Positions 22,980 through 32,551 of a DNA stretch of 33,843 nt are shown one piece after another. Source of the stretch: Candidatus Stoquefichus massiliensis AP9 (GTDB taxonomy: Bacteria > Bacillota_I > Bacilli_A > Erysipelotrichales > Coprobacillaceae); assembly GCF_000455285.1 (NCBI RefSeq), contig NZ_HG005290.1, forward strand, positions 90,673 through 124,515, given 5' to 3'. Both the position numbers and the translations under genes were made by a program. The notes below the pieces were generated by a model that was not told the origin of the DNA, made no database searches, and worked only from the letters and a program-made list of their open reading frames with translations. The stretch's first letter is position 1. Every line of letters begins with the position of its first letter.

Positions 22980-25900
22980 CTATAAATCAAACAAAGAAAG
23001 CTGATTTTCTTCAGACATATCTTGAAAGACTCCTATTTTACTTAAAAATTCAATTTGATTATTTGTCAATTTTGTACGTTTTGTGACATCTTCTTTAGAT
23101 AAGAAAGAATTATTCTTACGTGCTTCAATCACACTATCCCCTACTGATACACCCAATCCATCAATAGAAGTAAATGGTGGAAGCAGTCCATCTAAATCAT
23201 TTGGATCTAAAATGAAGTTTCTTGAATCAGAATATTCTAAAGATATATTATTAAAATGAATACCTCTTTCATACATTTCTAAGGCAATTTCAAAAACAGA
23301 AATTAAAGCTTCTTCTTTATTAGAAATCTTGACACCATTTTGCTTATCTGAAAGAATTTGTTGATATCTACTATAAATAGATTCTTTTCCCTGAATCATT
23401 GTTTCGATATCATAAGCATCACAACGCGTTGTAAAATAAACAGCATAGTATTCTCGAGGGTAATAAAGCTTCCACCAAGCCACACGAATCGCACTTAAAA
23501 CATAAGCAGCAGCATGGGCTTTTGGGAACATGTATTTAATTTTCTTACATGATTCTATATACCACGAAGGAACATCATGCTGACGCATTAATTCCTCATA
23601 TTTTTTTTCAGGAAAAACAGCAGGAGACTTTCCTTTACGAACACATTCCATAATATCAAAAGCATCTTTATTAGGTAAACCTTTTTCAATAAGATAGACC
23701 ATGATATCATCACGACATCCAATAACTTCCTTTAATGTACACGTTCCTGAACTAATTAATGTTTCAGCATTGCCTAAGTAAACATCTGTCCCATGAGATA
23801 AACCAGAAAGAATAACCAGGTCACTAAACGATGTTGGATGTGTTTGTTCAAGCATTCCACGAACAAACTTTGTTCCAAATTCAGGTAAACCTAAAGCACC
23901 TGTTTTACAGTTTAAATATCCTAAATCAATACCTAGAGATTCTGTAGAATTAAACAAACTCATTACACGTGGATCATTTGTTGGAATATCTTTTGGATTC
24001 ACTCCTGTTAAATCTTGTAACATTCTAATAACTGTAGGATCAACATGTCCTAAAATATCAAATTTCAAGACATTATCATGAATAGCATGGAAGTCAAAAT
24101 GTGTTGTTTTCCATTCTGCACTTAAATCATCTGCAGGATACTGGAATGGCGTAAAATCATAAACATCCATGTTTTCTGGAATAACAATAATACCACCTGG
24201 ATGTTGACCAGTTGTTCGCTTAACACCAGTACATCCTTTAGCAATACGTTCTAATTCAGCACTACGAATTGAATTTTCCTTTCCCATGAGTTCAGCATAA
24301 CCTTTTGCATAACCATAAGCAGTCTTTTCAGCAACAGTAGAAATTGTTCCTGCACGATAGACATGGCTTTCACCAAAGATTTCCTTAGTATATGCATGAG
24401 CTGTAGGCTGATAATCACCTGAGAAATTTAAATCAATATCTGGGACCTTATCCGCATTAAATCCAAGAAATGTTTCAAATGGAATATTGTGTCCATCACC
24501 CTTTAAGGGTTTACCACATTTAGGGCATACTTTATCTGGTAAATCAAATCCATTAGCAATATAACCTTCTGGTAAAAATTCATTATATTGACAATGAGGA
24601 CAATAATAATGAGGTGGAAGTGGGTTCACTTCAGAAATATCTGCCATAGTTGCTACAAATGACGAACCAACAGAGCCTCGACTCCCTACCAAATAACCAG
24701 CATCATTAGATTTTTTAACCAATTTATGTGCAATATAATAAATAACACCAAAGCCATGTTTGATAATATTGTCCAACTCTTTGGTTAAACGCTTTTCAAC
24801 AATATCTGGTAACACTTCACCATATTGCTTATGAGCATTTTCGAAACAGAGTTTTCGCAAGTTCTCATCAGCATTATCAATATGTGGTGTAAATAATTTA
24901 TCATGAACAACATGAAAATCTCCATCAATCATATCTGCAATCTTATTTGTATTTTCAACAGCATATTCATATTTCTCAGTTTCTGTCAAGTAAGAAAGTG
25001 AATCTATCATTTCTTGAGTTGTACGGAAATATTCATCCGGTGTCCAAGCTGTTGGATTATTACGATCAGTCAAGGGATGTAAAGTGCCACCTAAACCTAT
25101 TTTAGGATTACATGTAAAGACATCACGAAATATTTTATCTTGCTGATCAACATAATGGACATCACCAGTTGCAACAATCAGTTTTCCCATTTCTTTGGCT
25201 GTATCAACAATTCGACGTAGAATACGTTTAAGATCATCCTCTGTATCAATACGTCCTCTTTCAACAAAGTACTGACATATATCTAAAGGCAATATCTCAA
25301 TATAATCATAAAAAGCAATAGCTTTTTTCAGTTCATCTAAACTTCTGGTCATTGCAAGATCAAAGATTTCAGAATTATAACAACCACTTCCAAATAGTAA
25401 ACCTTCATGATAAAACTCAAGACGTTCACGTGGAATACGTGATGTTTTTTGGTAATATGTTGTATTGGCTTCTGAAACAAGCTTAAACATATTCTTTAAT
25501 CCTGTTTTATCTTTGGCAAGAATACACATATGCTTAGGTCTTACAATCTTATAAGCATTTGGACATTCGATAGTGTTCATATCAAGGAGATTATACTTTT
25601 GATTTTGCATCATATCATGAAGCATCATATTAAAGACACCAGCTAATACTTCAGCATCATAGTCAGCACGGTGTGCTTCATCCCCATCATAAGCAATACG
25701 ATAATGACGGGCAACACTCCCAAGTCGATATCCCTTTAATTCTGGCAATAGTTTCCAAGCAAGAGTTAATGAATCAACAGCAGGATTCTTTAATTTTTCA
25801 TACCCATGACGTTGTAGAATTTCATTTAAGAATCCAACATCAAAAGTCGCATTATGGGCAACTATAACATCATCTTTAAAGAAATCTAAAATTTTTGGAA

Positions 25901-27296
25901 TGAACTCTTCAATTGTAGGAGCATTTTTGACATCTTCATTTGTAATATGTGTTAAATTTGTAATCTTTTGAGATATACGTTTATTAGGCTTAATTAAACT
26001 TTGAATGCGTCCTATTTCTTGTCCATTCTTAATTCTTACTGCACCAAATTCTGTAATATCATCATCCATAACTGATAGTCCTGTTGTTTCAAGGTCAAAA
26101 GAAACAAATGTCAAATCTTTTAAAGAGACATCTTGTTCATTATAAACAACTGTAAACTCAGGATCAATCATATACATTTCAACACCATAAATCATTTTTA
26201 TTTTATTTTTTATACTCGCCATTTGTGCTTCTGGAAAAGATTGTACATTTCCATGATCAGTCACTGCAATTGCCTGGTGTCCCCAATAAGCTGCACGAGA
26301 TATGTAATCGCTAATTGACCCTATTCCATCCATTGCTGACATTTTTGAATGAACATGTAATTCGACACGTTTCTTTTTGGCATTATCCTGACGTACTTTA
26401 GGCGTCGGAATGATTTCTACTTCTCTAGCAATAATAACAGTGTCTTTAGCAAATGTGTCATATTCTACATTACCTTTAACCCTAACCCATACACCGCCTT
26501 TTTTGACTTTGTTAAGTTCTTCTAAACTATTACCACCTTTATTTTCAAATCTTTTCACAACAATACTATTTGTATAATCAGTAATATATAAAGACTGAAT
26601 TGTTTTACCAGTTTTTACTTTTTTAGAATCTTCCTTAAAAATATAACCTTGGATCATCACTTCTTTAACAGTTTCATCTATTTCATCAATTGTCAAAGAA
26701 AAATATTCTTTTTTATAACTTTGATATCTAGGTTTCTTTTCAATGACTTGTTCTTCAACTTGATCAAATGTTTTTTGATCTACTTGAACTTCATTCAATG
26801 CATTCATTTCTTCTTGAATAGATTGATATGTTTCATTGTTATGATCTATAAAAGCATGAAAGCCAATTTGAATACCAAATTTATTAAAATACTTATCAAA
26901 TATTTTATAAAGATGCTGCAATTGACCTAATTGAATTTCATTAAGAACTTCTATATTTAATGTATTCTCATTAAAAGACAAGCTTTCTTCTTTAATAAAC
27001 TGAATCTGTGGAAAGCGATTCTTCAAACCACTAAAAATAAATAAGGCATATTCTTTAACATCCTGAGGTGTATACGATGACATCCAATCAAAGATAAAAT
27101 CACATGGATAAGGAAATTCATTCTTAGCAGAAAATAAAACTCTTATTTCTTCTAATGGTACAATATGAGATGCGACAATATAAAAAACATAAGAGTTGTC
27201 TGCATTCACAATAACTTTTTCAATATTAGCCTGTTTGAGTTGCACAACTTCATTTTCTAAATGAAGTTGCTGCAATAATATCAACATTTTATTCAT
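22980..27296 (-). CDS. polC: DNA polymerase III alpha subunit, PolC type
   Basis: The 1438-residue Gram-positive replicative polymerase. Domains in order: N-terminal regions (1-200), OB domain (about 205-295), and PHP domain split by the exonuclease (ELHVHSKMSAMDG from about 312; proofreading exonuclease with DLETTG at 401-406 and later HNATFDVGFL and HRADYDAEVL). The zinc motif CPHCQYNEFLP, then CPKCGKPL, leads into the palm with the catalytic motif PDIDLNFSGDYQP (about 950-965) and the fingers. The C-terminus ends QLSLFDL, which looks like a clamp-binding motif (QLSLF). The gene is intact, with first ATG after GGAGG. There is no room for a promoter between it and rseP, so it depends on read-through of a short hairpin. 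proS, which is between them in Bacillus, is missing. Confidence 0.98.
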   Translation of the reverse strand: MNKMLILLQQLHLENEVVQLKQANIEKVIVNADNSYVFYIVASHIVPLEEIRVLFSAKNEFPYPCDFIFDWMSSYTPQDVKEYALFIFSGLKNRFPQIQFIKEESLSFNENTLNIEVLNEIQLGQLQHLYKIFDKYFNKFGIQIGFHAFIDHNNETYQSIQEEMNALNEVQVDQKTFDQVEEQVIEKKPRYQSYKKEYFSLTIDEIDETVKEVMIQGYIFKEDSKKVKTGKTIQSLYITDYTNSIVVKRFENKGGNSLEELNKVKKGGVWVRVKGNVEYDTFAKDTVIIAREVEIIPTPKVRQDNAKKKRVELHVHSKMSAMDGIGSISDYISRAAYWGHQAIAVTDHGNVQSFPEAQMASIKNKIKMIYGVEMYMIDPEFTVVYNEQDVSLKDLTFVSFDLETTGLSVMDDDITEFGAVRIKNGQEIGRIQSLIKPNKRISQKITNLTHITNEDVKNAPTIEEFIPKILDFFKDDVIVAHNATFDVGFLNEILQRHGYEKLKNPAVDSLTLAWKLLPELKGYRLGSVARHYRIAYDGDEAHRADYDAEVLAGVFNMMLHDMMQNQKYNLLDMNTIECPNAYKIVRPKHMCILAKDKTGLKNMFKLVSEANTTYYQKTSRIPRERLEFYHEGLLFGSGCYNSEIFDLAMTRSLDELKKAIAFYDYIEILPLDICQYFVERGRIDTEDDLKRILRRIVDTAKEMGKLIVATGDVHYVDQQDKIFRDVFTCNPKIGLGGTLHPLTDRNNPTAWTPDEYFRTTQEMIDSLSYLTETEKYEYAVENTNKIADMIDGDFHVVHDKLFTPHIDNADENLRKLCFENAHKQYGEVLPDIVEKRLTKELDNIIKHGFGVIYYIAHKLVKKSNDAGYLVGSRGSVGSSFVATMADISEVNPLPPHYYCPHCQYNEFLPEGYIANGFDLPDKVCPKCGKPLKGDGHNIPFETFLGFNADKVPDIDLNFSGDYQPTAHAYTKEIFGESHVYRAGTISTVAEKTAYGYAKGYAELMGKENSIRSAELERIAKGCTGVKRTTGQHPGGIIVIPENMDVYDFTPFQYPADDLSAEWKTTHFDFHAIHDNVLKFDILGHVDPTVIRMLQDLTGVNPKDIPTNDPRVMSLFNSTESLGIDLGYLNCKTGALGLPEFGTKFVRGMLEQTHPTSFSDLVILSGLSHGTDVYLGNAETLISSGTCTLKEVIGCRDDIMVYLIEKGLPNKDAFDIMECVRKGKSPAVFPEKKYEELMRQHDVPSWYIESCKKIKYMFPKAHAAAYVLSAIRVAWWKLYYPREYYAVYFTTRCDAYDIETMIQGKESIYSRYQQILSDKQNGVKISNKEEALISVFEIALEMYERGIHFNNISLEYSDSRNFILDPNDLDGLLPPFTSIDGLGVSVGDSVIEARKNNSFLSKEDVTKRTKLTNNQIEFLSKIGVFQDMSEENQLSLFDL

Positions 27297-27315
27297 AAAA
27301 TTCCTCCCTCAATTT

Positions 27316-27338
27316 GAAAAGGGATATACTATCCCTTA
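27316..27338 (-). terminator. Hairpin between rseP and polC (weak terminator)
   Basis: Eight-pair stem AAGGGATA/TATCCCTT with three-base loop, then only TTTTC on the minus strand. It overlaps the rseP stop. Only 19 bases remain before polC, too few for a promoter, so it probably reduces and does not stop polC expression. Confidence 0.55.
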
Positions 27339-28421
27339 TCCAAACATTCTTGATATATCTTGATATGTGACAAAAACCATCAATAACATAACTAGACCTA
27401 ATCCTACCATTTGTAAAGTCAATTTTAACTTTTCAGGAATTTCTCTACCAATAATCTTTTCAACAACAGCAAAGAGCACCTGACATCCATCCAAACCTGG
27501 TATAGGCATTAGGTTAAAAATTCCTACATTAACAGATAGTAACGCTAAAAGATTCAATAGATAAGCAACCTGTCCAGTTTCTGTCACTTGTGCTGTAATT
27601 TGATAAATACCAGCAGGACCAGATAGTTGTGTAACAGTTTCTGAAAATTTTGTTACTAACTGTCCCAAAGCAGTAAAAATAGCCATACTCATCGTTCCTA
27701 ATGAAACAAAAGTATATTGAAAGGCTTCAGCAATATTCATATGACGTGTTGCTTGTGAAATACCAAGTTTATATTTTCCATCATCCTGATTATAATTAAC
27801 TTTAACATCTACAACTTCTTTATTTTGATCACGTAACACTGTCACTTTAAGAGTGAGTGTATCAGAAGTCGTATTGAGGTTATCTTGTGTCAATTGTAAA
27901 TCATCATAACTTGAAACAAGAATAGATTGACCTGTCTCAACAACATCTACTTGTTGAATAATATCATTTTCTTTCAATCCAGCCTGTTGAGCAGGTGAAT
28001 TTTCAGGAATTGTTCCAATCTGTGCAACATTAACAGGTAATTGTCCAGAAACAAGATTAACCCCTAATGTCACAACAAGAGCCAAAACAAAATTCATAAA
28101 AACACCTGCTAAGAAGATAATGACTTTCTTATAAGTTTGTATTCCTTTCAATGTTCTTTCAATAGGAACATCTTTCATTTCCTCATTGTCTTCCTGATCA
28201 GCTTCACCAGCCATCGCTACAAAACCACCAAATGGTAATGCACGCAATTCATATTCAGTTTCCTTACCTTTTTTAGACCATATTTTTGGGCCAAAACCAA
28301 TTGAAAATTGGCTACAATAAACACCAAAGAATTTAGCAGCTAAAAAATGTCCCAATTCATGAATGATAATTATTGAACCAAGTATCAATAAAAAGACAAT
28401 AATATTAATAATTGTTTGCAT
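27336..28421 (-). CDS. rseP: Site-2 intramembrane metalloprotease RseP/RasP
   Basis: A 361-residue membrane zinc protease that cuts anti-sigma factors and signal peptides inside the membrane. The zinc motif HELGH (21-25) is in the first membrane helix, followed by GPKIWSKKGKETEYELRALPFGGFVAMAGE (about 44-72). One PDZ domain lies in the middle (about 125-225). The second ligand motif is NLMPIPGLDGCQVLF (about 303-317, Asp in LDG), and the last helix is near 340-358. Length is usual for Firmicutes RasP (about 420) minus some loops. It starts right after dxr without a gap, in the conserved uppS-cdsA-dxr-rseP order. Confidence 0.95.
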   Translation of the reverse strand: MQTIINIIVFLLILGSIIIIHELGHFLAAKFFGVYCSQFSIGFGPKIWSKKGKETEYELRALPFGGFVAMAGEADQEDNEEMKDVPIERTLKGIQTYKKVIIFLAGVFMNFVLALVVTLGVNLVSGQLPVNVAQIGTIPENSPAQQAGLKENDIIQQVDVVETGQSILVSSYDDLQLTQDNLNTTSDTLTLKVTVLRDQNKEVVDVKVNYNQDDGKYKLGISQATRHMNIAEAFQYTFVSLGTMSMAIFTALGQLVTKFSETVTQLSGPAGIYQITAQVTETGQVAYLLNLLALLSVNVGIFNLMPIPGLDGCQVLFAVVEKIIGREIPEKLKLTLQMVGLGLVMLLMVFVTYQDISRMFG

Positions 28422-29573
28422 CTAATCTTCTCCTACTCTTTTTAAAACAAAGTGACGTGCCCACTGATCAATTTCAAGAAGCTGTTCCAAAGTTGGATAA
28501 GCAATAAACTGATGAGCACGCATAGCTTCTTCAACCAATCTTTCAATATCTAAAAAATGAATTTTACGTTCTAGAAATAAAGCATTAGCTTGTTCATTTG
28601 CTCCATTTAACACGCATGGCATTGAACCACCCATACGTCCTGCCTCATATGCTAACTCCAAAGCATGATATCGCTTAAAGTCTGGTCTATAAAAATGTAA
28701 AGATCCAATATCGGCAAGAGATAAACGTTTACCTCCAATCAGTGGCTGACGATATGGATATGTTAAAGCATATTGAATAGGTAAACGCATATCAGGAGTT
28801 CCTAACTGCGCAATGACAGATGTATCTTGATACTCTACCATGGAATGAATAATGCTTTCGGGATGAATCAAAACATCAATATCATCATAGTCAACATCAA
28901 ATAGCCATTTTGCTTCCATAACTTCTAAACCTTTATTAAACAATGTTGCACTATCAATCGTAATTTTTGCTCCCATAGACCAGTTAGGATGTTTAAGTGC
29001 CTGTTCAACAGTAACATCCTTTAACTCATCTCGACTCTTATCACGAAAACTTCCACCACTTGCTGTTAAAATAATCTTTGCAATATCACCATGATGTTCA
29101 CCATTCATAGATTGAAAAATCGCAGAGTGTTCACTATCTACTGGTAATAATGCAACTCCATATTCCTTGACCAAAGGAATAATTAAATGACCTGCCACTA
29201 CCAAAGTTTCCTTATTTGCTAAGGCAATATCTTTATGTGCTTTGATTGCTTCCATTGTTGGCAACAAACCTGCAAAACCGACAATTGCATTTAATACGAT
29301 ATCTACTTCAGTTAAAGTTGCAATTGCTATTAAGCCATCTTGACCATCATAGAATTGACAATCAGGATATTTCCCTTCTAAATACTCTTTATCCTCTTTA
29401 TTTTGAACACAAATATGTTTGACATTCATAGATTGCATTATTTCTTCTAGCAATTGAATATTACGCCCTGCACTCATCGCAACAATTTCAAATTCATCAC
29501 TATGATTTTTAACAACATCTATGGTCTGCGTTCCAATTGACCCAGTCACACCTAAAACAGTTATTTTTTTCAT
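28422..29573 (-). CDS. dxr: 1-deoxy-D-xylulose 5-phosphate reductoisomerase
   Basis: A 383-residue enzyme that makes MEP from DXP, the committed step of the non-mevalonate isoprenoid pathway. The NADPH motif GVTGSIGTQT (8-17), the metal site PVDSEHSAIFQ (about 146-156, Asp and Glu), the substrate loops (GGSFRDKS about 183-190 and MGAKITIDSATLFNKGLEVMEA) and NEQAN at about 325 are all present. It is therefore functional and indicates the MEP pathway. It lies one base after cdsA and touches rseP. Isoprenoids made here feed UppS in the same operon. Confidence 0.97.
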   Translation of the reverse strand: MKKITVLGVTGSIGTQTIDVVKNHSDEFEIVAMSAGRNIQLLEEIMQSMNVKHICVQNKEDKEYLEGKYPDCQFYDGQDGLIAIATLTEVDIVLNAIVGFAGLLPTMEAIKAHKDIALANKETLVVAGHLIIPLVKEYGVALLPVDSEHSAIFQSMNGEHHGDIAKIILTASGGSFRDKSRDELKDVTVEQALKHPNWSMGAKITIDSATLFNKGLEVMEAKWLFDVDYDDIDVLIHPESIIHSMVEYQDTSVIAQLGTPDMRLPIQYALTYPYRQPLIGGKRLSLADIGSLHFYRPDFKRYHALELAYEAGRMGGSMPCVLNGANEQANALFLERKIHFLDIERLVEEAMRAHQFIAYPTLEQLLEIDQWARHFVLKRVGED

Positions 29574-29574
29574 A

Positions 29575-30363
29575 TTATACCACCACCATTGCTACAAAAT
29601 GTAATAACAAACCAAAAACCATTGCATTAAATAAAATAGAATCAAAACGATCTAAAACGCCACCATGTCCTGGCAAAAGTTGGGAATAATCTTTCACTTC
29701 AAATGTTCTTTTGATGCTACTGAAAGTCAAATCACCAATTTGACTTGTAATTGTTAAAACAAAACAAATAGCAATCAATAAAGAAATGGGAATATTCACT
29801 TGAATATATGCACCATAAGCGACAGAAAGAACTGTTCCTAATAACATTCCACCAAGTGAGCCCTCAATTGTCTTCTTAGGTGAAAGACGAGGATTTAGCT
29901 TATGTTTTCCAAAAAACATTCCTGTAAAATAAGCTCCTGTATCAGTTCCAAAAGTCGCTAAAGCTAAAATTAAAATATATTCAAAGCCATATGTTAAGCG
30001 TAACTGATAAAGCATATGTAATCCCATAGCAACTAAAACACCAGCACAAAAATAATAACATAATCTTAAATAATTCATACCATCATCAAACATACTGCAA
30101 GCCAATAAAACAATTAAATAAATAATTAAAATTTCGCTAGGAATTAATAAAGCACCTTCAAAAAAGAGTGAATAATAAATAAAAATTCCTACGAGTGGAT
30201 ACAAATAAATATTAGCTTTAGGGCGATTACAGATTGAAAGCATTTCAAATACTGCTGCCCCAGCAACAATTCCTAAAAGAACTTGAAAGGGAATTTGACC
30301 AATCACAACACATGGTAAAATAACAGCAATTAAGACAAGTCCTGTGATAATTCTCGTTTTCAT
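29575..30363 (-). CDS. cdsA: Phosphatidate cytidylyltransferase
   Basis: A 262-residue integral membrane enzyme that makes CDP-diacylglycerol from phosphatidic acid and CTP. At least seven hydrophobic segments run through the protein. The signature SPKKTIEGSLGGM (about 166-178) and the C-terminal LLPGHGGVLDRFDSIL (about 230-245, active-site Asp) are intact. It overlaps the uppS stop by four bases, so it is translationally coupled. The length is standard. Confidence 0.96.
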   Translation of the reverse strand: MKTRIITGLVLIAVILPCVVIGQIPFQVLLGIVAGAAVFEMLSICNRPKANIYLYPLVGIFIYYSLFFEGALLIPSEILIIYLIVLLACSMFDDGMNYLRLCYYFCAGVLVAMGLHMLYQLRLTYGFEYILILALATFGTDTGAYFTGMFFGKHKLNPRLSPKKTIEGSLGGMLLGTVLSVAYGAYIQVNIPISLLIAICFVLTITSQIGDLTFSSIKRTFEVKDYSQLLPGHGGVLDRFDSILFNAMVFGLLLHFVAMVVV

Positions 30364-31109
30364 TTCAACACCCCTCCAAATCTTCTTTCTCGACCTTGAT
30401 AAACAGCAATAGCATGATGTAACCTCTCTTCATCAAAATCCGGCCATAAAGTTTCATCAAAAATAAACTCAGCATAAGCTAATTGCCATGGTAAAAAGTT
30501 AGATAGACGATATTCACCACTACTTCTGACCATTAAATCTACTGCTGGCAAATCAACTGTCATTAAATGTTTTTCAAAATAATCTTCAGTAATATCGTCT
30601 AATGATATCTCTCCATTTTTATATTTTTCGCAAATTAATTTTGTGGCCTCAACAATTTCATCACGTCCTCCATAAATAAATGCAAAAGTTAATATAAGTC
30701 CCGTATTCATAGATGTTTTATCAATAGCTGCCTGAATAATTTCCTGTGTATCTATAGGTGCCATTTCTAGATGACCAATATAACGAATTTGAACATTGTT
30801 TTCCATTAATTCCTTTAAGTAAAGATTAAAGAACTCTTTAGGAAGTTTAAAAATATAGTCAACTTCACTCGCTTCCCTCTTAAAGTTTTCAGTTGAAAAA
30901 GCATAAACGGTCATTGCTTTTACCCCTAATCGATTTGCTTCTAAAGCAAGCGTACGAATTGTCTTTGTTCCTTCATGATGACCATAAGTTCTTGGCATCT
31001 TTCTCTTCTTTGCCCATCTGCCATTACCATCCATAATAAAAGCAATATGTGCGGGAATATTATTCATATCTAAATCATAGTCTTTTTTGACCTTTTTTTT
31101 AAAAAACAT
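30360..31109 (-). CDS. uppS: Undecaprenyl diphosphate synthase
   Basis: A 249-residue cis-prenyltransferase that elongates FPP to the C55 lipid carrier used for cell-wall synthesis. HIAFIMDGNGRWAKKR includes catalytic Asp27. AFSTENFKR, LMVRSSGEYRLSNFLPWQLAY, EFIFDETLWPDF and the YQGRERRFGG end are the conserved regions. In most homologues the fourth reads RTSGE or RTGGE; here it is RSSGEYRLSN, a mild substitution. First gene of the uppS-cdsA-dxr-rseP-polC operon with a good promoter. AGGTGAG precedes the ATG. Confidence 0.97.
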   Translation of the reverse strand: MFFKKKVKKDYDLDMNNIPAHIAFIMDGNGRWAKKRKMPRTYGHHEGTKTIRTLALEANRLGVKAMTVYAFSTENFKREASEVDYIFKLPKEFFNLYLKELMENNVQIRYIGHLEMAPIDTQEIIQAAIDKTSMNTGLILTFAFIYGGRDEIVEATKLICEKYKNGEISLDDITEDYFEKHLMTVDLPAVDLMVRSSGEYRLSNFLPWQLAYAEFIFDETLWPDFDEERLHHAIAVYQGRERRFGGVLK

Positions 31110-31133
31110 ATTCTCACCTCATAATCTTTTTGT

Positions 31134-31162
31134 ATTATATCATAATCCGTCATTCTTGGAAA
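31134..31162 (-). promoter_or_regulatory. Sigma-A promoter of the uppS operon
   Basis: TTTCCA, 17 bases, TATAAT with TGA extended -10 element on the minus strand, 25 bases before uppS and downstream of the frr terminator. Confidence 0.72.
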
Positions 31163-31180
31163 CAAAAAGAAAAAAGTTGG

Positions 31181-31216
31181 ATAAAAATAGGAGATATAGT
31201 TTCTATATCCCCCTAT
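31181..31216 (-). terminator. Intrinsic terminator of frr
   Basis: A stem of about ten pairs, GGGGATATAG/CTATATCTCC (one G-T wobble), with loop AAA, then TATTTTTAT on the minus strand, beginning 10 bases after the frr stop. Confidence 0.85.
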
Positions 31217-31225
31217 CTATTCATT

Positions 31226-31771
31226 TTATACAGTCATCAAATCATTTTCTTTTGCTTTTGTTAATTGATCAATTTTCTTTACAAATTCATCAGTTATTTT
31301 CTGAACTTCTTCTTTCCCCTGTTTTTCTTCGTCTTCAGTTAAACCTGCTTTTTCAACATCATCATTTATTGATCTTCTAATATTTCGTAAAGCTATTTTA
31401 GCATCCTCAGCAAACTTTTTGGCTAATTTAACATATTCTTTACGTCTCTCTTCAGTTAAAGCTGGTACATTAATACGAATTAATTCACCATCATTTTGTG
31501 GTGTTAGTCCTAAATTAGCTTCATAAATAGCATGCTCAATATCTTTTAAAATACTCTTATCATAGGGTTTAATAACCAATTGACGTCCTTCTACAACAGA
31601 AATACCAGCAGTTTGATTTAAAGGTGTTTTTTCACCCCAATAATCAACCATAACACGATCAAGCATTGTTGGATTCGCACGTCCTGTTCTTACTGTAGAT
31701 AGTTCATGTTGAAATGCTTGTATAGATTTTTCCATTCTTTCTCTTGCTTCTTCTAATATTAAATCTAGCAT
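31226..31771 (-). CDS. frr: Ribosome recycling factor
   Basis: A 181-residue RRF that, with EF-G, splits the ribosome after termination. The long-helix domain and small domain are clear: STVRTGRANPTMLDRVMVDYWG (about 25-46), then TPLNQTAGISVVEGRQLVIKPYDKS, RINVPALTEERRKEYVKLAKKFAED (about 103-127) and AKIALRNIRRSIND. It begins one base after pyrH, the conserved pair, and ends at a strong terminator. GGGAGG lies before the ATG. Confidence 0.97.
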   Translation of the reverse strand: MLDLILEEARERMEKSIQAFQHELSTVRTGRANPTMLDRVMVDYWGEKTPLNQTAGISVVEGRQLVIKPYDKSILKDIEHAIYEANLGLTPQNDGELIRINVPALTEERRKEYVKLAKKFAEDAKIALRNIRRSINDDVEKAGLTEDEEKQGKEEVQKITDEFVKKIDQLTKAKENDLMTV

Positions 31772-31772
31772 T

Positions 31773-32492
31773 TTATTTTCCTCCCTTAGAAATAATCGTT
31801 CCTATCGATTCTCCATCACATGCACGGGCAATATTTCCATCTTCCTGCATGTTAAACACACATAAATCAATGCCATTATCTTTACATAAAGTAATTGCTG
31901 TTTGATCCATGATATGTAAATCTTCATTCAAAACATCTAAATATGTAATATGATCATATTTTTTGGCTGTTGGATCAATTTTCGGATCAGCAGAATAAAC
32001 ACCATCGACACCATTTTTTGCCATTAAAATGACATCAGCATTCATTTCAGCAGCACGTAAAGCAGCAGTTGTATCAGTTGTAAAGAAAGGACTTCCTGTC
32101 CCAGCACCAAAAATAACAATTCTACCCTTTTCTAAATGACGAACTGCTCTTCTTCTAATATATGGTTCAGCAACTTCTTTCATATCAATTGCTGATAACA
32201 ATCTTGTATCTAAGCCAATTGTTTCCAATGCATTTTGTAAAGCCATACCATTCATCACAGTTGCAAGCATTCCCATATAATCAGCAGCCGCTCTTTCCAT
32301 TCCCATATCGCTACCTGTTTTACCACGCCAGATATTTCCACCACCACATACAATAGCAATTTCAACATCTAAATCTTTAGCATCCTTAATTTGTCTTGCT
32401 ACATCAGCAACAACTATAGGATCAATACCAAACCCTTGTCTACCAGCTAATGCTTCACCACTTAATTTCAATAATACTCTTTTGTACTTCAT
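31773..32492 (-). CDS. pyrH: Uridylate kinase (UMP kinase)
   Basis: A 239-residue UMP kinase of the amino acid kinase fold: [16 protein letters not shown] (2-17), the [11 protein letters not shown] loop (about 48-58), [21 protein letters not shown] (about 123-143), and the C-terminal [10 protein letters not shown]. This is a hexameric allosteric enzyme of pyrimidine nucleotide synthesis. ATG at 32492 has AAGGAG at seven bases; the frame is open upstream, but those residues lie in the tsf-pyrH hairpin region. There is no room for a promoter between the hairpin and the gene. Confidence 0.97.
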   Translation of the reverse strand: MKYKRVLLKLSGEALAGRQGFGIDPIVVADVARQIKDAKDLDVEIAIVCGGGNIWRGKTGSDMGMERAAADYMGMLATVMNGMALQNALETIGLDTRLLSAIDMKEVAEPYIRRRAVRHLEKGRIVIFGAGTGSPFFTTDTTAALRAAEMNADVILMAKNGVDGVYSADPKIDPTAKKYDHITYLDVLNEDLHIMDQTAITLCKDNGIDLCVFNMQEDGNIARACDGESIGTIISKGGK

Positions 32493-32513
32493 ATAAATCT
32501 CCTTCATTTTATA

Positions 32514-32540
32514 AGAAAAGGGCACAAAAAAGTGTCCTCC
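32514..32540 (-). terminator. Hairpin between tsf and pyrH
   Basis: Stem GGACAC/GTGCCC (one mismatch) with a loop of six T, then TTTTC on the minus strand. It lies 12 bases after the tsf stop and 21 bases before pyrH, so pyrH is likely read through it. It may tune tsf over pyrH. Confidence 0.55.
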
Positions 32541-32551
32541 CCCGTATATAA

